This document shows positions 32,309 through 42,555 of a DNA stretch of 64,000 nt, piece by piece. Each line of letters starts with the position of its first letter. Position 1 is the first letter of the stretch. The position numbers and the translations under genes are program-made. The stretch comes from Rebecca billardiae RCC1528 (Eukaryota > Haptophyta), in NCBI GenBank assembly GCA_965240325.2, contig OZ251249.1, positions 434,001 to 498,000 of the forward strand, given 5' to 3'. The notes beneath the pieces were generated by a model. It saw nothing but the letters and a program-made list of their open reading frames with translations. It did not search any database and had not been told where the DNA came from.

Positions 32309-33945
32309 GGCGGCAGCACAGCGCACGGACAGACGGACCTCCGAGGACCACCCTTGCTCCGAGAGCAGCCGCCAGCTGGCGGATCACCCCGTCCTTCAAA
32401 GGAATACAGGGGGGGGGCAGATGAAGTGATGGGTGAGCAGAATGAGACAAAATCCCGGATCGTGTTTTGCGCTCCACCACGATGGCGCTCACGCCCTTCG
32501 CGCACGTCGTCGTGGAGGGCATCAGACGAAGAGTTCAAGCTGCGAGTCTCGTGGGCTAACTCCATGCCGTTGAGGAGCACGAGCACCATCAAGTTTGTCT
32601 CACTTTGGGGGGGGGAGGGCACTTTGAGACAAACCGCGTGCGCATGCCCGACGAGCTCACCAACTGGGGAGAGCAAGCTTCCCATGGGCTCTTGGCGCGT
32701 GTCTGACGTCCCTACTACCTCCCATGGCATGGCCAGCCGTCAGGTTGGCGTCCCCTTGCAGTAGTAGACTACCTTGCTCACGTCACTGAAGGGCACCGTG
32801 CATCGCGGTTCGCGGCCGTCTCACAGTGGCGGGGCACGTTCGGCGGCTACGTTTGGTGCGTGCAGGCCAGGCATGGGCAGCGGAGCGGCCGGCAAACGAG
32901 CGGAGGTGCCAGGCATGCACCTTGGGCACACATGTGACGCGTCTCGACAGACTTGCGTCCACCTCACCGGGCGCTGTAGCGCGTGCGAGGCGGGCGCCAT
33001 GCACCACGCCCAGTGGGCGCCACTGGGCCGCCACTGGGCCGCCGCCTTTGTCTCAAAGTGCCCTCTGTCTCATTCTGCCCTCATCGACCTGTAAGCCACC
33101 CTAGACGAATGCTTCAGGACAGATTCCCGTCTGGGCGAGCTTGCGGGGGCTCGGAAGAACGACCCTCAACCCACTACTGACTCGACACCCGCTTGCAAGC
33201 TCACCTCACTGCACTCAGAGTCAGAGTGGGCCGCCCGTGCGTTGCCAGCATGCCTGCGGTCGGCCGTCCTGGGCAAGCCGCGGTGACTCGGAGCCAACTG
33301 GATGGGCTCGGTCGCAGCCGAGTCAGCAGGGAGGTGATCGTAGCGAGTAGCAGCACCGCCGACATGCGGCATGTTCAAGGACGAGGTGCTGAGTCATGCA
33401 GCAGCTCGGCTCGCGGCACGGAGCGGCTCACAGTCGGATGGCGGCGGCGTGGAGTGATTCAGTAGTGATGCCGGCCTCGACCGAAGCGCCAGACACGCTG
33501 CCTACAGGCCTGACTGACAGGATGCACTGAGCAAGCTGCACCAGTGGGTGCGGCAGCGACATGCGTCTCTAGCTGCGCCGTGACCTCTTGACGCGCTGGC
33601 CGCCGCCGGCGCCCAGCGCGCGCGCTGCCGCGCGCCGCGCGGCTCAGGCTGGAGCCGTCTCAGATCCAATCTGACTCACACTTCTCAGAAATTCAAAAAA
33701 ATGGCGGATTTTCTCGCCCAATTTTGGTCCTTCGTCGACGTTCTTGGGCTCTACAGTTTACTATGTTTTAAGACGCGCTTCGGGTCCGCCGTGAGCGCTC
33801 GTCTTGCTGATCGAGACCGCCAGCCGGAGCTGGCGGGCCGTGCTGCCGGTGCATCCGCGCTGCCTCGTCTCCTCCGCGCTGCCTCGTCTCCACCGCCACC
33901 GCCGCCACTGAGACGGCCAATAACGACGCCGCCTTAGCTCGCCAC
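32309..33945. other. Divergent spacer between two sulfotransferase-like genes, with inverted repeats
   Basis: 1.6 kb between divergent start codons; no supportable gene. It holds inverted repeat pairs (see 32436-33080), a run of nine G at 32406, and AT-richer sequence at 33690-33780 just before the next gene. Promoters for both genes are expected here. Confidence 0.45.
32436..33080. repeat. Putative foldback element with two nested inverted pairs
   Basis: GGGCACTTTGAGACAAA at 32617-32633 is the exact reverse complement of TTTGTCTCAAAGTGCCC at about 33048-33064. An outer pair, GCAGAATGAGACA (about 32438) and TGTCTCATTCTGC (about 33067), extends the symmetry. The arrangement resembles a small non-autonomous element about 0.64 kb long. 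No coding capacity is seen. Confidence 0.45.
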
Positions 33946-34941
33946 ATGAGCCCCTTCCGTGGCAACGCGCAGCGCAAACGGGTCGACGCGCTCATCGTCC
34001 TCGTTGGCGTCTGCCTCAGCGCTCGTGGCGTGCACTCGCAACCACGGCGATCAACGCTCCAGCAAGACGCCTCTCTCCCTGCGCCCTGTTCGTCGATGGC
34101 AACTGCCGTGATACCTGCCCCCACCGTTTCATCTTGCACGGCCCCAGATCGTACCTCGATAAATGACAAGGGGGCAATGCCCGCCGATCCTTATCCGGTG
34201 GGATTGGGGTGTAGGCTCGTGGTCGTGTCCGCGGGGATGCCGCGTGCTGGGAGCACCATGCAAGACAGGTTGCTTCGGCAGGCGCTCGCTGCCTTTGGGC
34301 TGAAGCCGGGCGTTGCAGGTTACTGGAACTGGCATTGGCACGCCGGCAAACTATCGCTCGCCGAGCGGTTGGGCAAACTGCACAACACCTCGAAACGACT
34401 GCGCGGCTTGAGCACAGATGCTGTGGTCATCATGAAGACGCACGAATTCGACCCTCGTGTGCTACAGCTCTGCGACCGGAGCCTTGTCTTCACGCTGCAC
34501 AGGCACCCCCTCGAGATGCTCATCTCTGCTGCGGGGGAGTGGCACCGCGGAAACATGCGCGAAAGGAAAGCCATCGATTTCCTGGCCAGGGCAATCCACA
34601 ACCACGAATGCTGGCACAGGTACGCTGTCGAGGAGACAGCGAACGCAGAGCTCAGGTCCAATCCCAGTGCTGTGCTGGCTCGGTACGTGCGCAAGATCGG
34701 TGTGCACCTGTACGGAGAGGACTACAGTGCTCGTCTCGTGCACACTGAAGACATGGGCACACTCGCCAAGCGCGCCAAAGGCAACCCGAGCTCTCATGCG
34801 GAGGCGTCTCCCAACATGCTGGGAATGGGTACACATGTGTTCTGCAAATTTCACAGGTGGATGCTGCTGCACGATTATTCGATCGAACCCCAGTCGGCGC
34901 AGGAATATGACCGCGTTCCGCTGCGGTCCTTTTCTGCATAG
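33946..34941 (+). CDS. Secretory-pathway sulfotransferase-like protein
   Basis: 331 aa, intronless, starting at ATG 33946. A hydrophobic stretch (ALIVLVGVCLSARG) near the N-terminus is a signal peptide or anchor. VVVSAGMPRAGSTMQDRLL (G97 to T104) is the 5'-phosphosulfate-binding P-loop. VFTLHRHPLEMLISAAGEW gives R186 and S194, the 3'-phosphate-binding Arg and Ser of PAPS-dependent sulfotransferases. Between them, IMKTHE matches the K-x-H segment. A Golgi sulfotransferase acting on a glycan or small molecule is the best reading; the acceptor is unknown. It is somewhat short at the C-terminus compared with animal carbohydrate sulfotransferases but retains both nucleotide-binding motifs. Confidence 0.75.
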   Translation: MSPFRGNAQRKRVDALIVLVGVCLSARGVHSQPRRSTLQQDASLPAPCSSMATAVIPAPTVSSCTAPDRTSINDKGAMPADPYPVGLGCRLVVVSAGMPRAGSTMQDRLLRQALAAFGLKPGVAGYWNWHWHAGKLSLAERLGKLHNTSKRLRGLSTDAVVIMKTHEFDPRVLQLCDRSLVFTLHRHPLEMLISAAGEWHRGNMRERKAIDFLARAIHNHECWHRYAVEETANAELRSNPSAVLARYVRKIGVHLYGEDYSARLVHTEDMGTLAKRAKGNPSSHAEASPNMLGMGTHVFCKFHRWMLLHDYSIEPQSAQEYDRVPLRSFSA

Positions 34942-35368
34942 AAAGAATCAACGCAGTTGGGGGCCTGCGGTGGCCGTGCAATCGCGTCAGCTCTCCGCCG
35001 TGGCAGTTCGCCAGTTGAGTTCGGAAGTAGTTAGTACGAGTCCGACAGTCTGCCTGCCTCAGCCTGTGCCGGACTGCTTGGCGGCTTGCGCCGAGTAATC
35101 CGGGCCACTCACTCTCACTCGGGCACATGCACTTCGTCACACCGTGACCGTACATGCAATCGCGGGCAATAAGAAGTCAGAGATCTGCCGGCTAGCCTCG
35201 GTTTCTTAGCTACTGTTCGGTAGCCCGAGCGCCTACGGAGCCAGGGATGCCGAACATTGAATCAATGAAAAATAAAAATCTATGAATCATTGGGTCATTG
35301 ACACTGAATAGCGGCAGGATTCAATCGGATTTCCTGACCAGTAGTAGCAGTGACTAGTAATTCGGAAC

Positions 35369-35619
35369 ACAAAATACCACTGGGGGCGAAACACAGCTGT
35401 CGGATGCGAGGCTCCTGAGACGGACAGTGTCCGGTCAGTGGAAAACACTGTGGGGGAAGTTTGAATCCGGGAAAGCGGGTAATCTGTCGAGCCATCTCGT
35501 ATTCTTTCATAAGGCATTCCGGTCTGTTTTTCATACGAGCTCCCGGACACTATCCGTCTCAGGAGCCTCGCATCCGACGGGGCTCCTCACTGGCGCTTTC
35601 GCCCCCAGTGGTATTTTGT
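35369..35619. mobile_element. MITE-like foldback element with long imperfect inverted arms
   Basis: Outer arms 35369-35391 and 35597-35619 (ACAAAATACCACTGGGGG and complement) are perfect over 23 bases. Inner arms 35399-35433 and 35544-35578 (start GTCGGATGCGAGGCTC) match over 35 bases with one difference. The ~110-base loop has no reading frame. Arm length with a short non-coding core is typical of non-autonomous DNA elements. No clear target-site duplication is seen. Confidence 0.7.
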
Positions 35620-35931
35620 AAGCCCCTTGGCAGCACTGCCGCGTGCGCGCCGAGCGCGGCGTGCGGGGCTGTGACCGCGGCGGGCCACCGACGGCGAGTC
35701 ATGGACAGTACTTAAAAGATGGTGTACCCTGTGATTTTTGCAGGAATCTGTAGTGTCACTGCACCCTCCCCCCCTGCCCCATAGGGCTAGGGGGCCCATA
35801 GGGGCGACACCCGAGATACCCAGTAACTAGGCTGAGCGGCTTTCTACGGCCTCTGTCTGTAGGGACATGTCCCGGAAGTCACCGGCTGCCCATAGTGTGG
35901 CTGTGTACACAATACTGTTTGATTCCTCTGT

Positions 35932-36593
35932 ATTACCGATTTCAGGCACCCGTGGAAGTCAATCGTCGAAGTCAGAATCAGTTCGGATCAGATCTGCTCT
36001 GGTCCTTCATCCGAATCGATCGCGATCGAAGTGGCCGTGGGTCGCTTGCGATCGATTGTGATTGGCCAGAATCCCAGATCAGTCCGCCGATCCAATCTCG
36101 ATCCAAACAGAGTTGAACAGCTAGCTCGTGATTCTGATTTGATCTCGATCGATCGGTGAACCTCGATTATTGATTGGGATCGATCGCGTTTGAGATCGAA
36201 ATGATTGATTTACGAAACGCGTTCAGCGAATCGATTCACACCTCATCATGACGTCTATGTATCACTTACAAAATTGCGACCGATTTAGCTGGTATCAGTC
36301 ATCGCAAAAGGCGAGCCAACGATTTGCTTCTTCGTGATCGATTGCGATCGATCACGATCGTTTGTGAATCGGAGTAGTAGATGATCGATCGCGATCGAAC
36401 GCACCCGTTTTGTCGATCGAAGCCAATATCGAATCGTGATTTTGATTGATCGGGTTCGCGATCGGCAAATCGATTCGCGATCGAACTCGTGATCCACAAA
36501 CGCGATCGATCTCGATCGATCTGATCGGCACGATCGAAGAGGGTCAAAGTGAATCGCGATTGACTTCCACGGGTGCCTGAATAAATCGGTAAT
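35932..36593. mobile_element. Non-autonomous element with ~34-bp terminal inverted repeats and a GATC-rich core
   Basis: The left end (35932-35965, ATTACCGATTTCAGGCACCC) is the reverse complement of the right end (36557-36593) apart from a 3-base indel. The 0.6-kb interior is unlike the rest of the window: lower GC and packed with overlapping GATC, CGATCG and GATCGCGATCG palindromes. No coding frame is present. The inverted ends and uniform interior argue for a single insertion. Confidence 0.7.
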
Positions 36594-36609
36594 AGTTAGT
36601 TATAGTGGC

Positions 36610-37080
36610 TGGCGGCGGCCGCGCCGCGCCCGGCGCCAAGACCCCCGCCCCCCCACCCGGCACCCGACCGCCCGACCCGACCCAGACTGCCCGACTGCCA
36701 CGCCAGTCCGGGCAGGCTAGTCCGGACCAGTCCGGGCCGCATGGCCGCCGCGGCGCCGCGCCGCGCCAAGACCCCCCCCGCCCCCGGACCCGCGACCGCC
36801 CGACCCGCGACCCGACTGCCCGACTGCCAGTGCCACGCCGCGCCAACCCGAAGACGGTCCCGCCCCCCCGCCCCCCCCCCGCCCCCGCCCCACCCCGACC
36901 CGACCGCCCGGACCCGCGCGACTGCCCGACTGCCACGCCAGTCCAGGGCTAGTCCGGACCAGTCCGGGCAATGGCCGCCGCGGCGCCGCACCGCGCCAAG
37001 ACCCGCCCCCCCCGCACCCGACCGCCCGACCGGCGACCCGGCCGACTCCCGACCCGCGACACGGCTGACTCGACAGTGTA
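36610..37080. repeat. GC-rich direct repeats, about two units of ~230 bp
   Basis: The block GACTGCCCGACTGCCACGCC ... AGTCCGGACCAGTCCGGGC ... ATGGCCGCCGCGGCGCCGC occurs at about 36688-36770 and again at about 36919-37004. C-homopolymer and CCCGACC/CCCGACTGCC runs fill the spaces. Internal ACTAGTCCGGACCAGTCCGG sub-repeats are visible. Homopolymer C tracts (36865-36900) make the exact sequence uncertain. Confidence 0.7.
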
Positions 37081-39107
37081 GTGGCGACAGTGCCCGACTG
37101 CCAGTCGGCCGGCACGCCGCGCCAATCATTTCGTCTCCCGATTTTTCTCGTCGCTCGTCGCGCTCGTCAAAAATCGCCACCGGCCGTCCGACGGCTCGCC
37201 GCGACGAAGGTCGGGAAGGGGCTCGAGAGCCTCGACTGGACGACTGCGCCGCCTCATGTCAGGTGTAGTGCTGGACACATCGTTCGGGTGCCCCGGCGGT
37301 GTGCGTGCACACCTTGAGCGACATGTCTGCGTTGCTTCCGCCGCCCGCGGTCCGTCGCCAGGTCGACTTCTCGCCTGACGGCGCGCGTCGAACGCTCACC
37401 CGCTGGGTTGCGTCGCGCCTTCGAGACGGGCCACCTCGGGTAATATGCGGGCCACGCGACGGCTCGTGTTGGCCACCGCCTACCCCTAGCATGTACTCGA
37501 TGCTACCACCAGCGTTGGGTGCGCTGCGCATCGCCAACGCTTCATCCGGCCAGTCCCGTCACGTTCGCGCATGGGTCGTCCTGAGCGGCGGCTGTCGATT
37601 TGTGCTCCTCGTGGAGCTGTATGACGGGCTGGGGGCGAGCAGGATGGCTCGCCTTGCGGGGCTGGGTGTGTACACTCGCAGTGTAGTGGCTGCCGGCTGA
37701 CTCCCATTGCCTGGGTGCTGCTTTACCGTCATGGCCTTTGCTGCGAGCACAAGGTCGAGGATCGTACAGCGGTCTGCGAGGCAGAGTCGACGGAGTCGTC
37801 GCTTGAAGATGGTTGAGAGCGCTCATACGTCTTCCTTGGTGCCGTTCAGCTACTCCAGCACGCAAGGCTTGCGCTCTGGCACGTGTTTGGTGTCCATGGG
37901 TGGCACATTGTGCCATTCGGGTGGCTCGGAAGCACGTGCTCGGGTGTCTTTCCTGTTTACGCGCGGTGGGCCATGTCACCACGCACGGCCAGAGCATGTC
38001 ATGGCACGCGGACGGTGCCCATGAACGATCCCCACCCCGGTGGTGGCCGTAGGCGCACTCAAAGCGGTCGCATCGTCAACCGCGGATCACATCAGTCCGC
38101 CGTTGAGGCTGTCGGGCGAGCAAAGACGTGCGATCTGACCCTTGGACGAGCAGCTAGAACCGCGAGTATGCCTCATCTAAGGACGCACATGTCGTCGTTG
38201 TAGGCAGTACGGATGCCCCAAGTGAAAGGGCGGGCGTGGCACGCGACTTGACAGCTTGAATGACTCGATGCACGCCGCCATGGACACGCGATCCGGTGAT
38301 CCGTTGCGAACCTGCCGTGTGGCTCACGGCGGCGCGCGTTGTGCCGCAGATCGGCCAGTCGCCACGCAGGAGATGGTCTTCAGACCAGGTCCAGCACCTG
38401 ACCGACTGCCGCACGCCTGGCCGGGTGGGAGTCCGGCCCTCTTCTTGTCTGCAGGAGTGCGCGGAAGGCCAGGCGGAGCCTCGTCCGACCACTGCACCCC
38501 GAGCGCCGCACTAATCGTGAAGCCTGGGACAGCTACCCACCTATGGCGAATATGTAACGACATAGTGGCATTGTAAGTATACAGGTCCAGAACGCATACT
38601 TATGCGGGTACATTGATGCCTATAATATGCGGGTACCAATGGGTAATATAGTCGATCTTGCAGTAGTACTAGTTGAGTACTCAGCCACTTGCGCACAGAC
38701 CACAGCCCATCCAGTAATGGCCTGTACCAGGGTTCATGCTCGCCTCGACGTGCGCCAATAAGTAAGTTCGTGCGTTTGGGCTCATTACGGCTAAGTACTT
38801 ACCCACATTCAGAGTGACGATTCTCTATGTGTCCGTAGTTGTCCGCGGCGCGCGCGCGCACGCTCACGACGGGCCGCGCTGATGCGATGATTTTTCAGGC
38901 CGAAACTTTTGCTCCGCCCGGGCTGGGCCCATTTATTGTTACGCTGTTTCCGGGTGTGAGCGCGTGCCTAGGGGCCCGCATTCATTTGGCGATAAAATCC
39001 CCGATGAAAGTGCTCCAGTGCGTTTGGACCAGGCTTGACTAGTAATATTATATATATATATATAAGTATACTGTTAAATATAATTGTGACTCCGATGTTC
39101 CCGCGAG

Positions 39108-41236
39108 TCAGCGAGTGCGTCGAGTCATCGGATGATCGGCATCAGCTGCTGGTGTTGACGACTGATGCTGCCTTGCTTGTAGTCGTGACGTTCGTCTGCT
39201 CTTGAGAATGACATCGTCCCTGTTGCAGCCTCGCCCCAGGCAGTCTTTCACCATCGTAATGACGGCGATGCTCCTGAAGTGCACCTCATGCAGCGAGTAG
39301 TTGCTCCACCACGACGAGGTCCATTCTGCGCTCTCTCCAGTGGCATGCAGCGACACCGTGTGCTCACCTTGAGGAAGCTCGCCGCGCAGCTTGACTGCAG
39401 AGCCATGCGCAGCCGGCTGCAGCACGAAGGGCAGCACGTTGATGAAATGCTCGACGGTGATGAAGTCATTGGCGTCGCGCAGGGCCTTGCTCGCCTCGTT
39501 GACCTTGGTCACAAACGCACCGTCGACACGGATCTCGATTATGCCCAGGGGCTGGTAGCTCTGGGAGAGGCCCACTGAGAGTGCACACCCAGCAGCAGAC
39601 TCGCAAGCCACGCGCAGGCTGAGCTCGGCGCCAGGCGCACTCGCGTACATGTAGCGCTGCTTCGCAGAGTCGAGGCGCCAGCCTGTATTGTTGACGATCA
39701 TGGCGTCCACCGTGCCAGACTGCACTGCAGCACAGCGCGTCGCAGCTGGGCTGAGCATCTCCCTGTGCAGCTCCGCGTTGAACAGCGCATTCGCACTCAA
39801 CTCCTGCTCAGCAGGATCGCGGATCACTGCCCAGGGCGGCGCTGGGCTCAAGCCGAAGCGGAGCTCCGCCTCGAGCAGCAGACTGAGGAGGGCACAGCCC
39901 ATGAGCTGGTGCCCGCGCACATTGGGGTGGTGGAAGCTCATTGGTTGCAGCACGTCGATGGGCTGCAGCTGCCCTGAGGCCAGCAGCGGCCATAGGCCAG
40001 TGCGGAGCGAGACAGAGGGCAGCGCGTACCGCTGTGCAAGCAGGTCGTAACACGGGCTCGCGTCGACGAAGCGGTCGAGCGCGAAGGTGTGCATCAGCAC
40101 CACTGCCGCCTGTGGCGCGTTCGCGCGGATGCGCCAGAGCAAGCGGTCAGCCTTGGCGACGACGGCACTGAAGCCGTCGCCCGCACAAACGGGCGAGGTG
40201 TTGATGGCGTACTCGACAACGAAGACGTCGATGGCTGACATGTTGACAGTGTTGCCGAAGATCGACGACATGCAAACGGTCACCAGGTCGGGGCCGGTGC
40301 CCCCACGCGCGCGGTTGATCACGCGTGCATCGATGCCAGTGCGCCCCAGCAGCAACCTGAGCTCTGCGAGATATCCCCTGCCACAGCACGCCTGCCCGCA
40401 CGCCTTGCTGGCCTTCTTCCGGCACTGGGCATAACCGCCCCCGTTGGACGTGGAGCCGCCGACGACGGCGACGTTGAACTTGCTCCCAGTGGCTCGCGCG
40501 CGGCCAAGCGCAGAGCCGAGCGCTCGCAGGTCGCCGTAGTGGGTCACGCTCCTGCGCAGGAAGTCCTCTGCCATCGAGCTGTCGCCGAGATTCGCCTCCA
40601 CTACCCGCAAGGGGAGCGTCGTCGTCGAGTTGGCGAGCGCGACGGCGAACACTTCACCGCTGTCGCGGGCGACGCGTCCCAGCGTCGACTTCTGGTAGAC
40701 TTGCTGGCTGGCGCCGCTGATGCGGGAAGAAGTAGGGTGCAGTGGTGCACGCCCGCGTGAGACGTGCTGGAGGTGGTGCACCTCCTTGGAGAGTGGCTGC
40801 GCCAAGTAGGCGGCCGCAAACATGGAGCCGAGGAGCATGATGGCTGACACGAGAAGGACCGTGCTGAGCAACTTGAGTGTACGCGCTTCCTTGCGCGCGC
40901 CGACCACGTCCCCTACGATCGCCTTCACCTAATTGGGGTGGGGGTGGGGGTGGGGGAGGGGGTTCGTGAGGGCGGGCACGAGTCTGGTGCGCGCAACGTA
41001 ATGCGGATGATAGCTACTCCAACGCTACGCACCTTGTCATGCCTGCGCATGGTCTGCTCGATCACGCTCTGCTTGCTGTCCCCGTCAACATCGTCGGCCG
41101 CTGCTCTCGGCCGCCGACCGTCAGCCGCGCGACGCTCACCAGACGTGCAGGCGGGGCCCTCAACGTCGATGACGTCGGGCGTAGCCGGTGGCGAGTTGGG
41201 CTTGCCTCCCGTCCCACGCCCGAACATCGACGCCAT
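39108..41236 (-). CDS. Type II membrane SGNH/GDSL-like hydrolase
   Basis: Two exons, 41033-41236 and 39108-40928, 674 aa. The intron of 104 bp has a GTGCG donor and an ATTAG acceptor; a TAG directly upstream of exon 2 in its own frame shows the splice is required. A ~85-residue basic, Pro-rich cytoplasmic tail (MASMFGRGTGGKPNSPP) precedes a single membrane span (LLSTVLLVSAIMLLGSMFAA, about 88-107). The lumenal part has SGNH blocks: FNVAVVGGSTSNGGG (Ser ~227 as nucleophile), INRARGGTG (Gly), VFVVEYAIN (Asn ~311) and HHPNVRGHQ (catalytic His ~408). A C-terminal ~200-residue beta-rich region (GIIEIRVDGAFVTKV, LPQGEHTVSLHATG) looks like an accessory domain. A glycan acyl esterase or acyltransferase in the Golgi or at the surface is likely; the substrate is unknown. 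Confidence 0.7.
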
Positions 41237-41262
41237 GTGCTCGGGGTGTCCAGGGGTGGGCG

Positions 41263-41350
41263 CAAGCGAATCGCCGAATTTTCAATTCGCCGAATTCGCC
41301 GAATCGGCGAACGGCGAAGGCTGGGCGCATTCGGCGAAGGTGGCGAAATG
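41263..41350. repeat. GAATTCGCC palindrome cluster, left
   Basis: Repeated AATTCGCCGAATTCGCCGAA and TTCGGCGAAGG units, ending close to a CCAGGGGTGGGCG motif at about 41250. The reverse-orientation partner is at 42165-42275 with CCCATCCCTGG. Confidence 0.6.
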
Positions 41351-42164
41351 CCCCGATCCGGGCGGTATTGCCGTTGCCGGACTCAGTATCTCCCGGCCGG
41401 CGACCGACGGCCGCCGCTCGGCGCATCGGAGCGCGACCCGCGCGCCGCCACGTGCGCGTCCGCCGCGCCGAGGCGTGCGGCGTACGACGCTAACTCGCCA
41501 AGCGGGCTGTCGAATATGACGCGGTCGGCGCTTGCATGCCTCCGCAGCGGCGGCGGCAGCCAGTCGTCGAGCGCGGAGAGCGGGCGCGCCTGCTGAACTC
41601 GGCGCCGCGCTACGTTGAAGTAGGTGGCCGCGGGCAGCTCGGCCTTGCACGCGTCGTTGACGCACAGGGTCACGCAGCGCATCTCCGCTACAAGTGTAGC
41701 GACGTGCGCTCTGACGAGGCGTCAGACGAGCGTCGCGACGACTTCTGGCGCGGGCAGCGTTGCGTGCATACGCTGAAGGCGGACTGCCGAGCAGCCGTGA
41801 ACTCAGGCCGACGGACAGCCTGTGCGCCGGCCTTGGTGGTGGCATCGGCGAGGCTGGCGTTCGCCGGGCGGCGCGGCAGACTCGAGCACAATGCTTCCTG
41901 GCACGCTTGCACTGAGACTTGCCGCCAACTTAGCGAAGGCTGAGGAAGCTGGCCGGGCCGAGGTCCGTGTCATAAGCCCGTGCCACGCGAGGCGCGCAAT
42001 GGCGCGCAATGAAGATGTCTGACCCGCCGCGCGCGTCCCAGAGCTCGGCCGCGTAGAGGCTTCACAGCTTGGGCACGGTCCCTGGAAGTCGACGGGGTGT
42101 GCCACGCGTCATCCTGACACTCGTAGCCTGTCAGCTCGGGTGACACATGGCGCGGAAATGTTCG

Positions 42165-42275
42165 CAACGCAGAAATTCGCCATATTCGCCGAATTCGCCG
42201 AATTCGGCGAATTCGGCGAAGAAGCGAAGGCTGAGGCCATTCGGCGAATCTGCCCATCCCTGGGGTGTCTCGCCC
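42165..42275. repeat. GAATTCGCC palindrome cluster, right
   Basis: AATTCGCCATATTCGCCG, AATTCGGCGAATTCGGCG and CATTCGGCGAATC units followed by TGCCCATCCCTGGGGTGTC. Together with the left cluster it forms a loose inverted repeat about 1 kb across. Confidence 0.6.
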
Positions 42276-42555
42276 ACCCACCACGCCTGCCTCTCGCTTC
42301 CCGATTTCGGCAACTGTCAGAAATCGCCCGCCAACAAAAGAAACGGCGGAAATAAAGTATATTAAAGTGGCGGAAGATGCATCCGATCCGCAGCGACTCG
42401 CGGCATCCGCTGCGGATCGATGGCGCGAGCAGGATGCACAGGGTTCTTAATTAAAACATACCAGTAGTAAACTGTCGTAGTTTACTGAGACGCCCAGTGG
42501 AATCCTGTTCACAGTACTACCAGCAAGGGCGGTACCAGTACGAGGACAGTCCGAC

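Larger units (their letters stand above)
34942..39107. other. Repeat-rich intergenic region
   Basis: About 4.2 kb. It contains the foldback element at 35369-35619, the GATC-rich element at 35932-36593 and the GC-rich direct repeats at 36610-37080. From 37100 to 39100 there is no recognisable gene: a plus-strand frame at 37323-37700 is open but lacks any domain. Two TATGCGGGTAC copies occur near 38603 and 38627, and a TA run at 39049-39064 precedes the next gene's 3' end. Confidence 0.5.
41237..42555. other. Region between the SGNH hydrolase and the frameshifted sulfotransferase
   Basis: Bounded by two clusters of CGCCGAATTCGGCGA-type palindromes (41263-41350 and 42165-42256) in opposite orientation. 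Between them, on the minus strand, 41383-41718 reads as an open frame with strong GC3 codon use (MRCVTLCVNDACKAELPAAT to LDDWLPPPLRRHA) but no recognisable domain and an in-frame stop just upstream. It may be a truncated gene fragment. Nothing else is supportable. Confidence 0.4.

Noticed and set aside
37323-37700. Open plus-strand frame of about 125 codons
   Set aside because: Mixed composition but no recognisable motif and no conserved neighbour; not enough to call a gene.
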